From: Bacillota bacterium | Lineage (GTDB): Bacteria; Bacillota; Clostridia; Lachnospirales; Lachnospiraceae | Direction of reading: 5' to 3' | NCBI GenBank assembly: GCA_023441965.1 | Contig: JAEZNB010000007.1 | Coordinates: 1 to 59,803, forward strand | DNA: 59,803 nucleotides | Shown: positions 16,693-25,343 of the stretch, piece after piece | Position numbering within the stretch: position 1 is the stretch's first letter | How the letters are laid out: every line of letters starts with the position of its first letter | The notes under the pieces: generated by a model | Database searches by the model: none | Told to the model about the DNA's origin: nothing | What the model saw: the letters and a program-made list of their open reading frames with translations, nothing else | Translations under genes and position numbers: made by a program

Positions 16693-17952
16693 TGCATTCT
16701 CTCTTGAAGTCCGAAAATATAAGGCAGTAACCATAATTCCTATAAACAACAGGCCGATGCATAGAACAAAGGGCAATATTCTTGAGATATCACTGAGCAA
16801 GCCGCCAATGTAACCGAAGGGGACACTCACCAGCATAACCGTCGTCTGAAGCAGGGCCAAAATTACCGAGCGCTCATCCGGATCGACGTGGATGGCAACC
16901 AGTGATTCTCTTAAGGTGGATAATACTGCTACGCCCAGAGCATCAAAAATCAGAGATACCGATAGGATGATATATCCCACCACTCCGGCATCAGTGATGA
17001 TAATCAAGAGGATACTTCCAATAATAGAGCATAGAAAGCCACCATATAGGGGCCATTTCAGCTTCGACTGCCTGATATGGGCAATCACTGTGAAGAACAG
17101 AAAAATTGACAGGAAGCTTTTTGCCATCGGAAAGATGGGTAACAGGGATTCGGGAATCCCGATCCGTCTGGATACAATAATCTGCCAGAAGGTCGCCCCC
17201 AGCATATGCACAATCTCCACTACTATACTGATGGCGATGGCAAATTTCGTCCCACGGGATTTTCTTATCTTATGCAGAGCACTTTTATAGCCGGATAGCA
17301 GCTTACCCCAGGACATGTCCTTTGTTGCCTCACGCCGGAGCTTGCCTACCGATGTTTCCGTTGAGAATCTATATAGGAGCAGCAGCTTGGCAGTCATGAT
17401 GATGAAGGCATTGATATAGAGAATTCTCAAGGCCGGTGCCAAGGTCAGCTTTGCCACCAGGATGGAGGAGATTGGTGCAAAAAGTGCAGAAACATTCACC
17501 GCGATCATGACCAAGGAATAGATACGGGTGATTTTGTCCTTGGGTGCATCTTCAATCAGCAGACAATCCCAGGACACCGTAGGTATCTTCATCATACCGT
17601 TCAGTAAGGCTGCTACAACAAAGAACCAGAAGCCCTGACTGGAGGCCCAGATCAGGCAAGGAATACTCCAGGCCAGGAAATCAAACACCATGGTACTCTT
17701 CCTGCGGCCGAATTTATCTACGATGATGCCGGACAGAAAGGCGAAAATCATCTGGGAAAACATATAAATGGAGGATACGATACCTACCTGAACATCACTT
17801 AAGCCCAACGCCAGCATAAATACAGAGGCATAGGGAAGGCACAGATTCATCGACAGTCCCCACATGGGCTCTGTAAAGACGCAGGCGCGGGCATTGCCAC
17901 GCAGCTCGAACAGGGTGTGCAGCAGTTTATTCTTAGTCAGTATATTTTTCAT
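16690..17952 (-). CDS. MFS transporter
   Basis: 420 residues with about twelve membrane segments. The MFS loop 2-3 motif is seen as 'GIIVDKFGRRKSTMVFD', and related text 'YGGFLCSIIGSIL' appears in the second half. The gene overlaps the end of the aldolase gene by 20 bp and shares its transcript, so it probably imports the sugar or exports a product handled by the kinase and aldolase upstream. The substrate is not predictable. Confidence 0.88.
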   Translation of the reverse strand: MKNILTKNKLLHTLFELRGNARACVFTEPMWGLSMNLCLPYASVFMLALGLSDVQVGIVSSIYMFSQMIFAFLSGIIVDKFGRRKSTMVFDFLAWSIPCLIWASSQGFWFFVVAALLNGMMKIPTVSWDCLLIEDAPKDKITRIYSLVMIAVNVSALFAPISSILVAKLTLAPALRILYINAFIIMTAKLLLLYRFSTETSVGKLRREATKDMSWGKLLSGYKSALHKIRKSRGTKFAIAISIVVEIVHMLGATFWQIIVSRRIGIPESLLPIFPMAKSFLSIFLFFTVIAHIRQSKLKWPLYGGFLCSIIGSILLIIITDAGVVGYIILSVSLIFDALGVAVLSTLRESLVAIHVDPDERSVILALLQTTVMLVSVPFGYIGGLLSDISRILPFVLCIGLLFIGIMVTALYFRTSRENA

Positions 17953-18832
17953 TCTCGTTAAGTCCTTTCCCTAAGCTTATTCTGTTTACACAACCGAACA
18001 GCTCCAGCTTCTTAATGACCTCCTGCTTAATCTCTTCTACCTGGGCAGGGATCAGCTCTGTAATTCCTCTGTTGATATCCTGAAAATTACGGATAATGGC
18101 ATTCACAGCAGCTACATTGATATCCGTAAAAATATTCACCTTACTGATGCCCTCCTGTATGGCCTGTCTGAAATCAGAGTCGCTTAAGCCGGAACCTCCA
18201 TGAAGCACCAGGGGAATATCAATTGCTCTTGCGATTGCCCTAATCCTCTCAAAATCCAGCTTTGGAGGCAGCTTATAGGCTCCGTGGGCTGTTCCGACCG
18301 CAATGGCCAAGGCATCTACTCCGGTCCTGCTTACAAAATCCCTGGCCTGATCCGGATCCGTATAAAAGCATGTCGGATCCTCCAAATGGGAAGCTCCTTC
18401 CGCAGATCCCTCATTATCCCCGACATGGCCCAGCTCCCCTTCAATTGTGGCACCGTAGGAATGGGCGATCTCAGCCATTTCCTTTACCTTTCTGATATTC
18501 TCCTCGTAAGGATCAGTGGAGCAATCATACATGATGGAGGTAAAGCCCAGCTCCAAAGCCTTGAGACAGGTCTCCCTCTTTAAGCCGTGATCCAGATGGA
18601 TTACCACCGGAACCTTAGCCTTCTTCGCCATCGGAATCAGATAATAGGATACCTCCTCCAAGGGGCCATAGGGGAATAATACCTCGGCTGTTCCCATAAT
18701 CACCGGCGAACCTGTACTTTCAGCCGCCCGAATGATTCCTCTTGCCAACTCCATATTGACCGCATTAAACAGACCCACTGCATATTTATCCTTCTTTGCG
18801 GGATATAAAACTTCATTCATATTCACTAACAT
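17933..18832 (-). CDS. Class II ketose-bisphosphate aldolase (GatY/KbaY/FbaA type)
   Basis: 299 residues, the usual size. Zinc-site and active-site landmarks are present: 'VIHLDHGLKRETCLKALELG' (His-Asp-His region), 'IEGELGHVG' (Glu), 'AIAVGTAHGAYK' (His) and 'PLVLHGGSGLSD' (His, then the phosphate-binding Gly loop), followed by 'KVNIFTDI'. The group splits ketose 1,6-bisphosphates into dihydroxyacetone phosphate and an aldehyde. With the kinase upstream it should degrade one specific sugar phosphate, not serve central glycolysis. GAGG precedes ATG 18832. Confidence 0.93.
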   Translation of the reverse strand: MLVNMNEVLYPAKKDKYAVGLFNAVNMELARGIIRAAESTGSPVIMGTAEVLFPYGPLEEVSYYLIPMAKKAKVPVVIHLDHGLKRETCLKALELGFTSIMYDCSTDPYEENIRKVKEMAEIAHSYGATIEGELGHVGDNEGSAEGASHLEDPTCFYTDPDQARDFVSRTGVDALAIAVGTAHGAYKLPPKLDFERIRAIARAIDIPLVLHGGSGLSDSDFRQAIQEGISKVNIFTDINVAAVNAIIRNFQDINRGITELIPAQVEEIKQEVIKKLELFGCVNRISLGKGLNENEKYTD

Positions 18833-18925
18833 CGCTTTGCCTCACTGTACTTATATTAGAATCAACCTTCGTTTCCTATCTATCACCTTATCATGGTTCT
18901 TCCCATCATCTGAACACTGTGGATA

Positions 18926-20053
18926 TTACCACGACTTGAGCCATCCCTTTTGTATCCTCTCTTCCAGCTCAGGCAGGGTCCTCAAGCCACTTAAGGCATC
19001 ATACTCCGTGACATTGGATGCTCCTGCGGCAGTAGCCAACCGCAGACAGGAATCCAGTGGATAACGCTTTAATAAGGCTGCCAGGAAGGCAGCAATTGTC
19101 GTATCTCCTGCTCCTGTGGCAGATACCACCCGGTCAGGCCGGTAGCTTTTCTCAAAGCCGCTCCGGTTTGCCCATTCCGACGGTTCAGACAGATAACCCT
19201 TCCCTATGGAAGCAAGAGCTTCTGCAGTGCCTGTCCGGTAGTAAAGCCCGGGCGCCCCGCATTTGATCAGAACCACCTTCGCACCCAGATCAATCAGCTG
19301 TAGACCTAGGGGATCTATATCCTGCTCTATGGACAGAAGCTCTGTGATATCCCTGCCTGCCGCTCGCCGCTTCCATTCCTGTAGCCTCTCGGGATCAAGC
19401 ATAAAGCAAACCTCTTCCGCACTCGGCAAGAAGAAATCCACATAGGGAAGCAGCCTCCTTAAAATCTCGTGCCAGTCCTGCTTACCTGCGTCCGAATTCG
19501 GATCGATCGCCGCCATATCCAGTGAGGTCATGATCTCTTTTGCTTTCATCCGCTGAAATAAACGGACCAGCTCCTCACCTTGATGCTCATACATCCGCTT
19601 CATGATGGGAGGATAACCGAAATGAAAGAGCTGCACATCCTCTAACAGCTTTTCATCGATATCCTCGGAGCTGAAGGTATCATTTGCACCCGGATGATGC
19701 AAAAAGATCCTATCAACACCGGGAGCAGCGATGACCACAGAATAGGAGGTGGTGGAGTTCTCATCTACGATCAAGCCCTCCTCAACCCCATAGCCCTTGA
19801 ATATATTCGCTATGGTTTGTCCGAAATCATCTAGCCCGACCTTACCCACCAGCTTTACATCAGCACCAAAGAGCTTTAAGGCAAGACCTGTATTGGAAAC
19901 GGATCCTCCTGTATGCACATCAGCCGCATCCATCAGGACCAGCTTGCCCGGTATCAGAAGCTGATCCAGCTTCATCGGCTCCTTGCTTGCGAATACCGGT
20001 GTTATGTCCAGACAGACATGTCCGGCTGCAATTACCTTGCATTTTCTCTGCAT
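18926..20053 (-). CDS. PfkB-family carbohydrate kinase
   Basis: 375 residues. Signature 1 appears as 'HTGGSVSNTGLALKLFGADV' with 'GKVGLDDFG', and signature 2 as 'VVSATGAGDTTIAAFLAALL', containing the catalytic Asp in the GAGD motif. The sequence is longer than ribokinase (about 310) because of a central insert (about 180-260). It would phosphorylate a sugar or sugar phosphate that the downstream aldolase cleaves. The exact start is unsure: I chose 20053 (GGGGGGAG close upstream), but an ATG at 20074 is in frame. It is the first gene of a three-gene unit with the aldolase and MFS genes. Confidence 0.88.
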   Translation of the reverse strand: MQRKCKVIAAGHVCLDITPVFASKEPMKLDQLLIPGKLVLMDAADVHTGGSVSNTGLALKLFGADVKLVGKVGLDDFGQTIANIFKGYGVEEGLIVDENSTTSYSVVIAAPGVDRIFLHHPGANDTFSSEDIDEKLLEDVQLFHFGYPPIMKRMYEHQGEELVRLFQRMKAKEIMTSLDMAAIDPNSDAGKQDWHEILRRLLPYVDFFLPSAEEVCFMLDPERLQEWKRRAAGRDITELLSIEQDIDPLGLQLIDLGAKVVLIKCGAPGLYYRTGTAEALASIGKGYLSEPSEWANRSGFEKSYRPDRVVSATGAGDTTIAAFLAALLKRYPLDSCLRLATAAGASNVTEYDALSGLRTLPELEERIQKGWLKSW

Positions 20054-20203
20054 ATGCTCCCCCCAATCAGGCATCTGGCCCTGTCTTTCTCAGTTCATAT
20101 ATAGAATTATAACATTTTATCCACATGCTTAAAATGGATTATATGATAGGATATTTGTTGTCTTCTCACCAATAAGCCCCAAAATCACTTCTGATATGGG
20201 CAG

Positions 20204-20262
20204 AAAAAAGGTGTTGTATAAGGATCAATATACTTACTTCATCCTTATACAACACCTTTATT
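20204..20262 (-). terminator. Strong terminator after the OFA antiporter gene
   Basis: A 19-20 bp perfect stem (AAAGGTGTTGTATAAGGAT with its complement), with a T-run on the minus strand. Confidence 0.85.
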
Positions 20263-20329
20263 ACGATTCGATCATACACTATGACCCTGTACCCAGATCC
20301 CTCTGCTGAAGGTAAGACAAGGCTTCCGC

Positions 20330-21559
20330 TTATGCCTTATTCGGCTTCTTTACAATGAAGATCAGTACAATACCTACGATGGCTGCGATGGAAGCAATCA
20401 GAAAGGCAGGGAACATGAGGTTGATATCTTGGGCAGCTATATTTTTAAAGTATCCTGCAATATAGGAAGAAATCACAGCTCCCAGACCAAAACCAACCAA
20501 TACCATTCCATAATTCGTCGCCATATACTTGGTTCCGAACAGATCTGCCGTATAAGCAGGGAAATTGCTTAAGAAGCCGCCATAGAGGAAACCAATTCCT
20601 CCGATCAGTATGTATATAAAGTAGCTTACAGCCAGATTCACCAATAAGGATAGGACTGCTGTTCCCGTTAAGAGTAAGATTATCGTCTTCTTACATCCCA
20701 GCTTGTCTGATACCCATCCCCAGAACAAACGGCCAAAGGAATTGCACAGGGAGATGATCAGAACACCTACGGTAGCCGTAGATGCCATATCCTTGGCGAT
20801 AGCGATCGGTTTGGCGAAATTGATCATCATCAGGCCACCCATGCAGGCCAGCATCATAGTACCGGTAATGATATAGAACTGAGGTGTTTTCAATACCTGC
20901 ATCGGCTTGTAATCCACGCTCGCCTTTGCAGAGCCTGCTGCCGGAGGAGTATATCCTTCCGGTACATACCCCTTGGGAGGATTCTTTACAAATAAACCAC
21001 CTAAGGTACATACGATAATAAATATGACAGAAAGGACACGGAAGGTCTCTAATTCTCCGCTGCCGACACCACCGAATTTTTCAATCAGTAACTCTATAAT
21101 AGGAGTAAATAAAACTCCTCCAAAGCCCAGCGCCGCAACAATTAAGCCGGTGATAAAGCCTCTTTTATCCGGATACCACTTTTGCGCACAGGCAATGGTG
21201 GTAGAATAGGTAAATCCCATACCGATACCGCCCAAGATACCGTAGGTCAACCATAACAGCCAAGGAGCTGATGCGGTTACAAAAGAAGCTGCAAAAAATC
21301 CGATCGCCAAAATAACTCCACCAAATATGACGATCAGGCGAGGTCCGAATTTGTCCTGCAGTTTACCCCCGATGGTGCCACCTACCGTGAGCATCGCAAG
21401 TAACAAGGAAAAGGATAATCCTGCTGCTGCATTATCTCCTTCAAAGATGCTGCTTGCTATTCCGTTCTGGAAGATACTCCAAACATATGCCGTACCCAGG
21501 CATAACTGAATGGCAATTGCCGCAATAACCGGTATAACTCGAAATTGTTTTTGCTCCAT
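20330..21559 (-). CDS. OFA-family MFS antiporter (oxalate/formate antiporter-like)
   Basis: 409 residues with twelve membrane segments. The N-terminus 'RVIPVIAAIAIQLCLGTAYVWSIF' region, 'GGTIGGKLQDKFGPR' (MFS loop), 'GGIGMGFTYSTTIACAQKWYPDKRGFI' (split: GGIGMGFTYSTTIA, CAQKWYPDKRGFITG) and 'GRLFWGWVSDKLG' are typical of the oxalate:formate antiporter family. Members move small carboxylates, and substrate is not predicted by sequence. I chose ATG 21559, six bases after AAAGGAG; longer in-frame starts at 21607 lack a site. Confidence 0.9.
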   Translation of the reverse strand: MEQKQFRVIPVIAAIAIQLCLGTAYVWSIFQNGIASSIFEGDNAAAGLSFSLLLAMLTVGGTIGGKLQDKFGPRLIVIFGGVILAIGFFAASFVTASAPWLLWLTYGILGGIGMGFTYSTTIACAQKWYPDKRGFITGLIVAALGFGGVLFTPIIELLIEKFGGVGSGELETFRVLSVIFIIVCTLGGLFVKNPPKGYVPEGYTPPAAGSAKASVDYKPMQVLKTPQFYIITGTMMLACMGGLMMINFAKPIAIAKDMASTATVGVLIISLCNSFGRLFWGWVSDKLGCKKTIILLLTGTAVLSLLVNLAVSYFIYILIGGIGFLYGGFLSNFPAYTADLFGTKYMATNYGMVLVGFGLGAVISSYIAGYFKNIAAQDINLMFPAFLIASIAAIVGIVLIFIVKKPNKA

Positions 21560-21737
21560 ATTAATCTCCTTTGTTGATTTCATATTTATTTTATATGATT
21601 TACCCAATTAATACTATATCACATCAACGCATTAATGTAAAATAGAATATTATAATTAAAGCTATCTTTTCTTGTGAAATGATATCTCACCGCGTATAAT
21701 GATAGGTAAAATCGAGTCGTGCTCCGAAGGAGGAAAT

Positions 21738-22148
21738 ATGCAAGGCTATAATTGTATTATGGTATATAGTGAGAATAGCGAAAAGCTGCTGTTTTGTAAA
21801 AGAAGGAAGGATCCCTATCAGGGCTTATATAATCTGGTAGGCGGGAAGATCGAGATAGGAGAAGGCGGTTTTGATGCGGCCTATCGAGAGTTAAAAGAAG
21901 AGACCGGCATTGACCGGTCTCATATCCAACTCTATCATATGATGGATTTTACTTATTATAATCAGGACTGCTATGTCGAGGTCTATGCCGGAAAACTCAC
22001 CGAAGATATCACCTTGTACGAAGAAGAACACCCTTTGGAGTGGCTGGACTTAAAAGAGAACTTCTTTGACAGCAGCCGGTTTGCCGGGGAAGGTAACATC
22101 GGGCATATGGTTGAGCAGGTGAAGCTGTTTGGCACGGGGACTCCATGA
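21738..22148 (+). CDS. Nudix hydrolase
   Basis: 136 residues. The Nudix box is complete: G-x5-E-x7-RELKEETGI, within 'GKIEIGEGGFDAAYRELKEE'. Nudix enzymes hydrolyse nucleoside diphosphates linked to another group, often oxidised nucleotides. 'GLYNLVGGKIE' with the preceding 'CKRRKDPYQ' resembles MutT/8-oxo-dGTPase-type members, but substrate assignment is weak. GAAGGAGG fixes ATG 21738. It converges with the lasso ABC gene, with six bases between. Confidence 0.9.
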   Translation: MQGYNCIMVYSENSEKLLFCKRRKDPYQGLYNLVGGKIEIGEGGFDAAYRELKEETGIDRSHIQLYHMMDFTYYNQDCYVEVYAGKLTEDITLYEEEHPLEWLDLKENFFDSSRFAGEGNIGHMVEQVKLFGTGTP

Positions 22149-22154
22149 AATCCA

Positions 22155-23936
22155 TCAGGTTTCATGTGCCTCCACCATTCGTTGGAAGGTCCCATTGCCT
22201 TTTGCCAGTTGCTCATAATTACCTTGCTCGACGATCTGTCCCTGGTCAATCACATATATCAAATCTGCATTCCGAATCGTTGAGAGTCTGTGAGCAATAA
22301 TGATCACGGTTAACTTACCGGATAGGGCTTCCACTGCCCTTTGTATTCTGAATTCACTTTCGTTATCTAAGGAGCTGGTGGCTTCGTCGAGCACCAGAAT
22401 ATCCGGTTCTTTCAGTAATGCACGTGCTAATACAATTCTTTGCCGCTGCCCGCCGGACAGCCTGACACCGTTATCTCCAACCACCGTATCCAGTCCCATG
22501 GGAAGCTTTTCAATGAATTCCATGGCATCGGAAAGAAGGAGTGCCCTGTAAATCTGATCCTCACTGGCAGCCGGAGAAAACCTTATCAGGTTATCTCTGA
22601 TCGTACTGTTAAAGAGAAAGGGATCCTGCGGAACATAACTGATGCTTTGCCTCCATTGCTGCATGGAGGCTTTGTCAATCACTGTATCATCTGCTTTGAT
22701 CAAGCCCTTCGTCGGTTTTAATAATCCTAAGAGTAAATCTACAATCGTACTTTTTCCCGAGCCTGATTTCCCGACAAAGGCTACCGTGCTTTTTGCCGGA
22801 ATCGCAAAGTTCAGATCCTTCAATTCAAATTCACTCTCATTGAAATAGCGGAAACAGACCCCCTCAAACCGTATGGAAGAGGATAGCAGTTTATATCCGC
22901 CGGGAGTAGCATTTAATACTATCTTTTCCTCATGCTCCTGCAGCTCCTTCATCATGGATGTTAAGGACATGTATGATGGCAGCATGACAAGAAGATTTTG
23001 AACATTGTTCTGAAAGGAGGAAAAGACCGGCCACAGCCTCGCAAAGATGTAGATAATAATCAGGAGGGCTGTTGTCTCAATTTTCATGAAAATAGTTGCA
23101 ACATAAAAAATAACACTGATGATCACTGCAGCACAAATCTTATAGTACATAGAGGAGGTAGACTGCAGCTTAGTAAACTGATTCACATTATGTTCTGTTT
23201 TCGCATTGATTTCCTCAAAGCATTCGATCTGCGAAGGCTCAATCCCATAGCTTTTCACTTCCTTGACCCCATTCAGCTGCTCTGTAATCTGAGCCAGAAG
23301 CTCCTGATTGATCGAACGCATAGAGACCCCCAGCTTCTTTGAGTCCCGAAAGGTAGTCTTCATAAATATCAGGATGATGATTCCGCATAATAATACACAG
23401 ACAGTCAGCGGCACAGACATCATGAAGGCAATCGCCAGCTGAAAGACCGTTAGCACCGCCTGCGAACATATTCTTAGAAAAAAGATGGTTCCGGACGCTA
23501 TCTTACTGATTTCATTCGTAAAGGCATTGGTGATGTCCGATTTCTTCTTACCAATGAAACAGGACCATTCCGCTTTTACCAGATGCTGAAACAGGTTAAC
23601 CCGCATATGCTTGGTATAGCTCTGGATGATCTCTGTGTTTAATCTTGTAAGCCTTCTGCTTAGCATAGACTGTAGAATAATAAGGAGTATATAGATTCCA
23701 AGAATAATCATCAGCTGCGTTGAAAGCTTCAGCTCCTGCAAGGAAGGCAGTATGCTGCTTATCACGGGAATGCTTTTGCTCTGTGCCGTTAAGCCTGTAA
23801 AGGACAACATGGGCACAAGCATAAGAATTCCGATGCCGCTTGTGATACCATCAAGCAGCATAAACAGAAAGTTCATGATAAATTTACGTCTCGAATATTG
23901 ATATAGATCCTTTACATAAAATAGTAATGTTTTCAC
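22155..23936 (-). CDS. ABC transporter, fused membrane and ATPase domains (lasso peptide exporter)
   Basis: 593 residues. The N-terminal half has about six membrane segments. The C-terminal ATPase (from about 350) has Walker A 'GKSGSGKST', the signature 'LSGGQRQR', Walker B 'DILVLDEATSSLD' and the switch His in 'IIIAHRLSTIRNAD'. No N-terminal peptidase domain is present, as expected where a separate protein (the B2 protease) removes the leader. It is the last gene of the minus-strand lasso operon, so it probably exports the mature peptides and gives self-immunity, like McjD-type exporters. Start is GTG 23936 with AAGGAAGG upstream. Confidence 0.93.
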   Translation of the reverse strand: MKTLLFYVKDLYQYSRRKFIMNFLFMLLDGITSGIGILMLVPMLSFTGLTAQSKSIPVISSILPSLQELKLSTQLMIILGIYILLIILQSMLSRRLTRLNTEIIQSYTKHMRVNLFQHLVKAEWSCFIGKKKSDITNAFTNEISKIASGTIFFLRICSQAVLTVFQLAIAFMMSVPLTVCVLLCGIIILIFMKTTFRDSKKLGVSMRSINQELLAQITEQLNGVKEVKSYGIEPSQIECFEEINAKTEHNVNQFTKLQSTSSMYYKICAAVIISVIFYVATIFMKIETTALLIIIYIFARLWPVFSSFQNNVQNLLVMLPSYMSLTSMMKELQEHEEKIVLNATPGGYKLLSSSIRFEGVCFRYFNESEFELKDLNFAIPAKSTVAFVGKSGSGKSTIVDLLLGLLKPTKGLIKADDTVIDKASMQQWRQSISYVPQDPFLFNSTIRDNLIRFSPAASEDQIYRALLLSDAMEFIEKLPMGLDTVVGDNGVRLSGGQRQRIVLARALLKEPDILVLDEATSSLDNESEFRIQRAVEALSGKLTVIIIAHRLSTIRNADLIYVIDQGQIVEQGNYEQLAKGNGTFQRMVEAHET

Positions 23937-23979
23937 TTAGTTATCATGCCTTCCTTTTATAATCACCAAACCGGTCCGA

Positions 23980-24414
23980 TCAGGCGAACCTACTGGTAAT
24001 GGTATATTCCTTACTTCCGTCTCCGCCTGTGATAAAGAGCATTCCACATCTTACCCAGGCATGAGCAATCATTTCACCATTCTGATTCTTCATCACACCC
24101 AGATAAACCGTACAGCTTTGCTTTCGTCTGTTGAGCATCAGCTTTGCGGCATAGGCCTGTGCTAAGCATTTACTTTCCCAAAAGGTATACTTGCTCATAG
24201 TTCGAATGGCCCTTGCTACTTCTCCTGCCTTTTTCAAATCTACACCCTCATTGGAGAACTCGGTCTCACGGTTAACTTCACCAAATACCCCGGCATACCG
24301 TTTGAACCGGAATCGCCATATGACGAATCTGCAATAGCCCAAACATAAATATGCTTCCAGCAAGATTCTCTTCGTTTTAAATGGTAGCTTTATGAATTTA
24401 ATCAGATTCTTCAT
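23980..24414 (-). CDS. Lasso peptide B2 leader protease (transglutaminase-like cysteine protease)
   Basis: 144 residues, the size of stand-alone B2 proteins. The Cys-His-Asp triad region is clear: 'FWESKCLAQAYAAKLMLNRR' (nucleophile Cys), 'IAHAWVRCG' (His), then 'GGDGS' (Asp). In lasso biosynthesis B2, guided by the B1 recognition protein, cuts the leader just after the conserved Thr at position -2. The ATG overlaps the stop of the upstream kinase gene (24411-24414), so the two are coupled. Confidence 0.93.
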   Translation of the reverse strand: MKNLIKFIKLPFKTKRILLEAYLCLGYCRFVIWRFRFKRYAGVFGEVNRETEFSNEGVDLKKAGEVARAIRTMSKYTFWESKCLAQAYAAKLMLNRRKQSCTVYLGVMKNQNGEMIAHAWVRCGMLFITGGDGSKEYTITSRFA

Positions 24415-25310
24415 TTTACCTTCTCCAATATAAGATCAGCTATTCTGTCTTCCAGGTGCTGACCCTGTGGTCTGATCACCCGATAAGCCCTTATCTGACT
24501 CGCTATCCTTGCACACTGCATAAAGTTCCACTCCTGCAGCAGCATCGTCCTAGCAAGCATGGGACGGTAGGTATTCTTTATAAGAAGCTTTAACTTGTTA
24601 TTCCCCTTTACTTCCTCCAGCATGAGCTGCTCTGTCGTGTCCTGTACGATTTCAAAGATATACTTAATTGGTAGCTCCTTATCATAAAAATAATGATTAC
24701 TTCTCATGGAGTACTTCGCAATATCATTTGATATTCTGTTCAGGTACTTCTTATCCTCCTGTCTGCCGATCCGCTCGATGGCATCCTCCCAGAGCTTCTG
24801 GCCGGGATAACCGGGAAACACTGTAGGCTCACTGAACCCTTCAATCCCCACTGCGGCTACATCATCGGTCAGCATCTTATAGCCCTTTTGATAGATTGCC
24901 GAGGCGATGGTAGACTTACCCGCTCCTGATACTCCCGTAAGCAGGACTCCTTGACCGCCAATATTGATGCAGCTGCCATGTAAAGGAAGAATCCTTCTTT
25001 GATACAGAACCGCTCCCATACAGGAGCCAAGCAGATAGAGCTTGATTTCCTCTAGGGTGGCTGTCTCCAAGGGCTCTATCATGATATGCCTACCCTTTTC
25101 CACATAATACTTCGCAATCTTCGGAAGATTAAGCAGGAACTTATCCTTCCCAATCTTTCTGTTCGCTCTATCCAGCAGCATATCCTCAAAGGTATCCGGT
25201 ACCTTGCCGATAGTTATCATCAGCTCCGGACTCTCGCACTGACAAGCTACCAGCTCTTCAAGCTCATATTCTGATGCTATGTTAAGACCAAATGCCCTAT
25301 ATGTATACAT
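24411..25310 (-). CDS. HPr-kinase-like lasso peptide kinase (first copy, active site intact)
   Basis: 299 residues. The C-terminal part is HPr-kinase-like: 'LPLHGSCINIGGQGVLLTG' leads into P-loop 'GVSGAGKST' and 'KMLTDDVAAVG' with the paired Asp expected for metal binding and catalysis. This architecture, an N-terminal domain beginning MYTYRAFGLNIASEYELEEL and then a serine-kinase domain, is that of kinases in paeninodin-type clusters, which phosphorylate the C-terminal Ser side chain of the peptide. Three of four cores here end in Ser. GAGG precedes the ATG. Confidence 0.9.
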   Translation of the reverse strand: MYTYRAFGLNIASEYELEELVACQCESPELMITIGKVPDTFEDMLLDRANRKIGKDKFLLNLPKIAKYYVEKGRHIMIEPLETATLEEIKLYLLGSCMGAVLYQRRILPLHGSCINIGGQGVLLTGVSGAGKSTIASAIYQKGYKMLTDDVAAVGIEGFSEPTVFPGYPGQKLWEDAIERIGRQEDKKYLNRISNDIAKYSMRSNHYFYDKELPIKYIFEIVQDTTEQLMLEEVKGNNKLKLLIKNTYRPMLARTMLLQEWNFMQCARIASQIRAYRVIRPQGQHLEDRIADLILEKVK

Positions 25311-25343
25311 CTTTATCCTCTTTCTTTATGCAAGCCAGTATTA

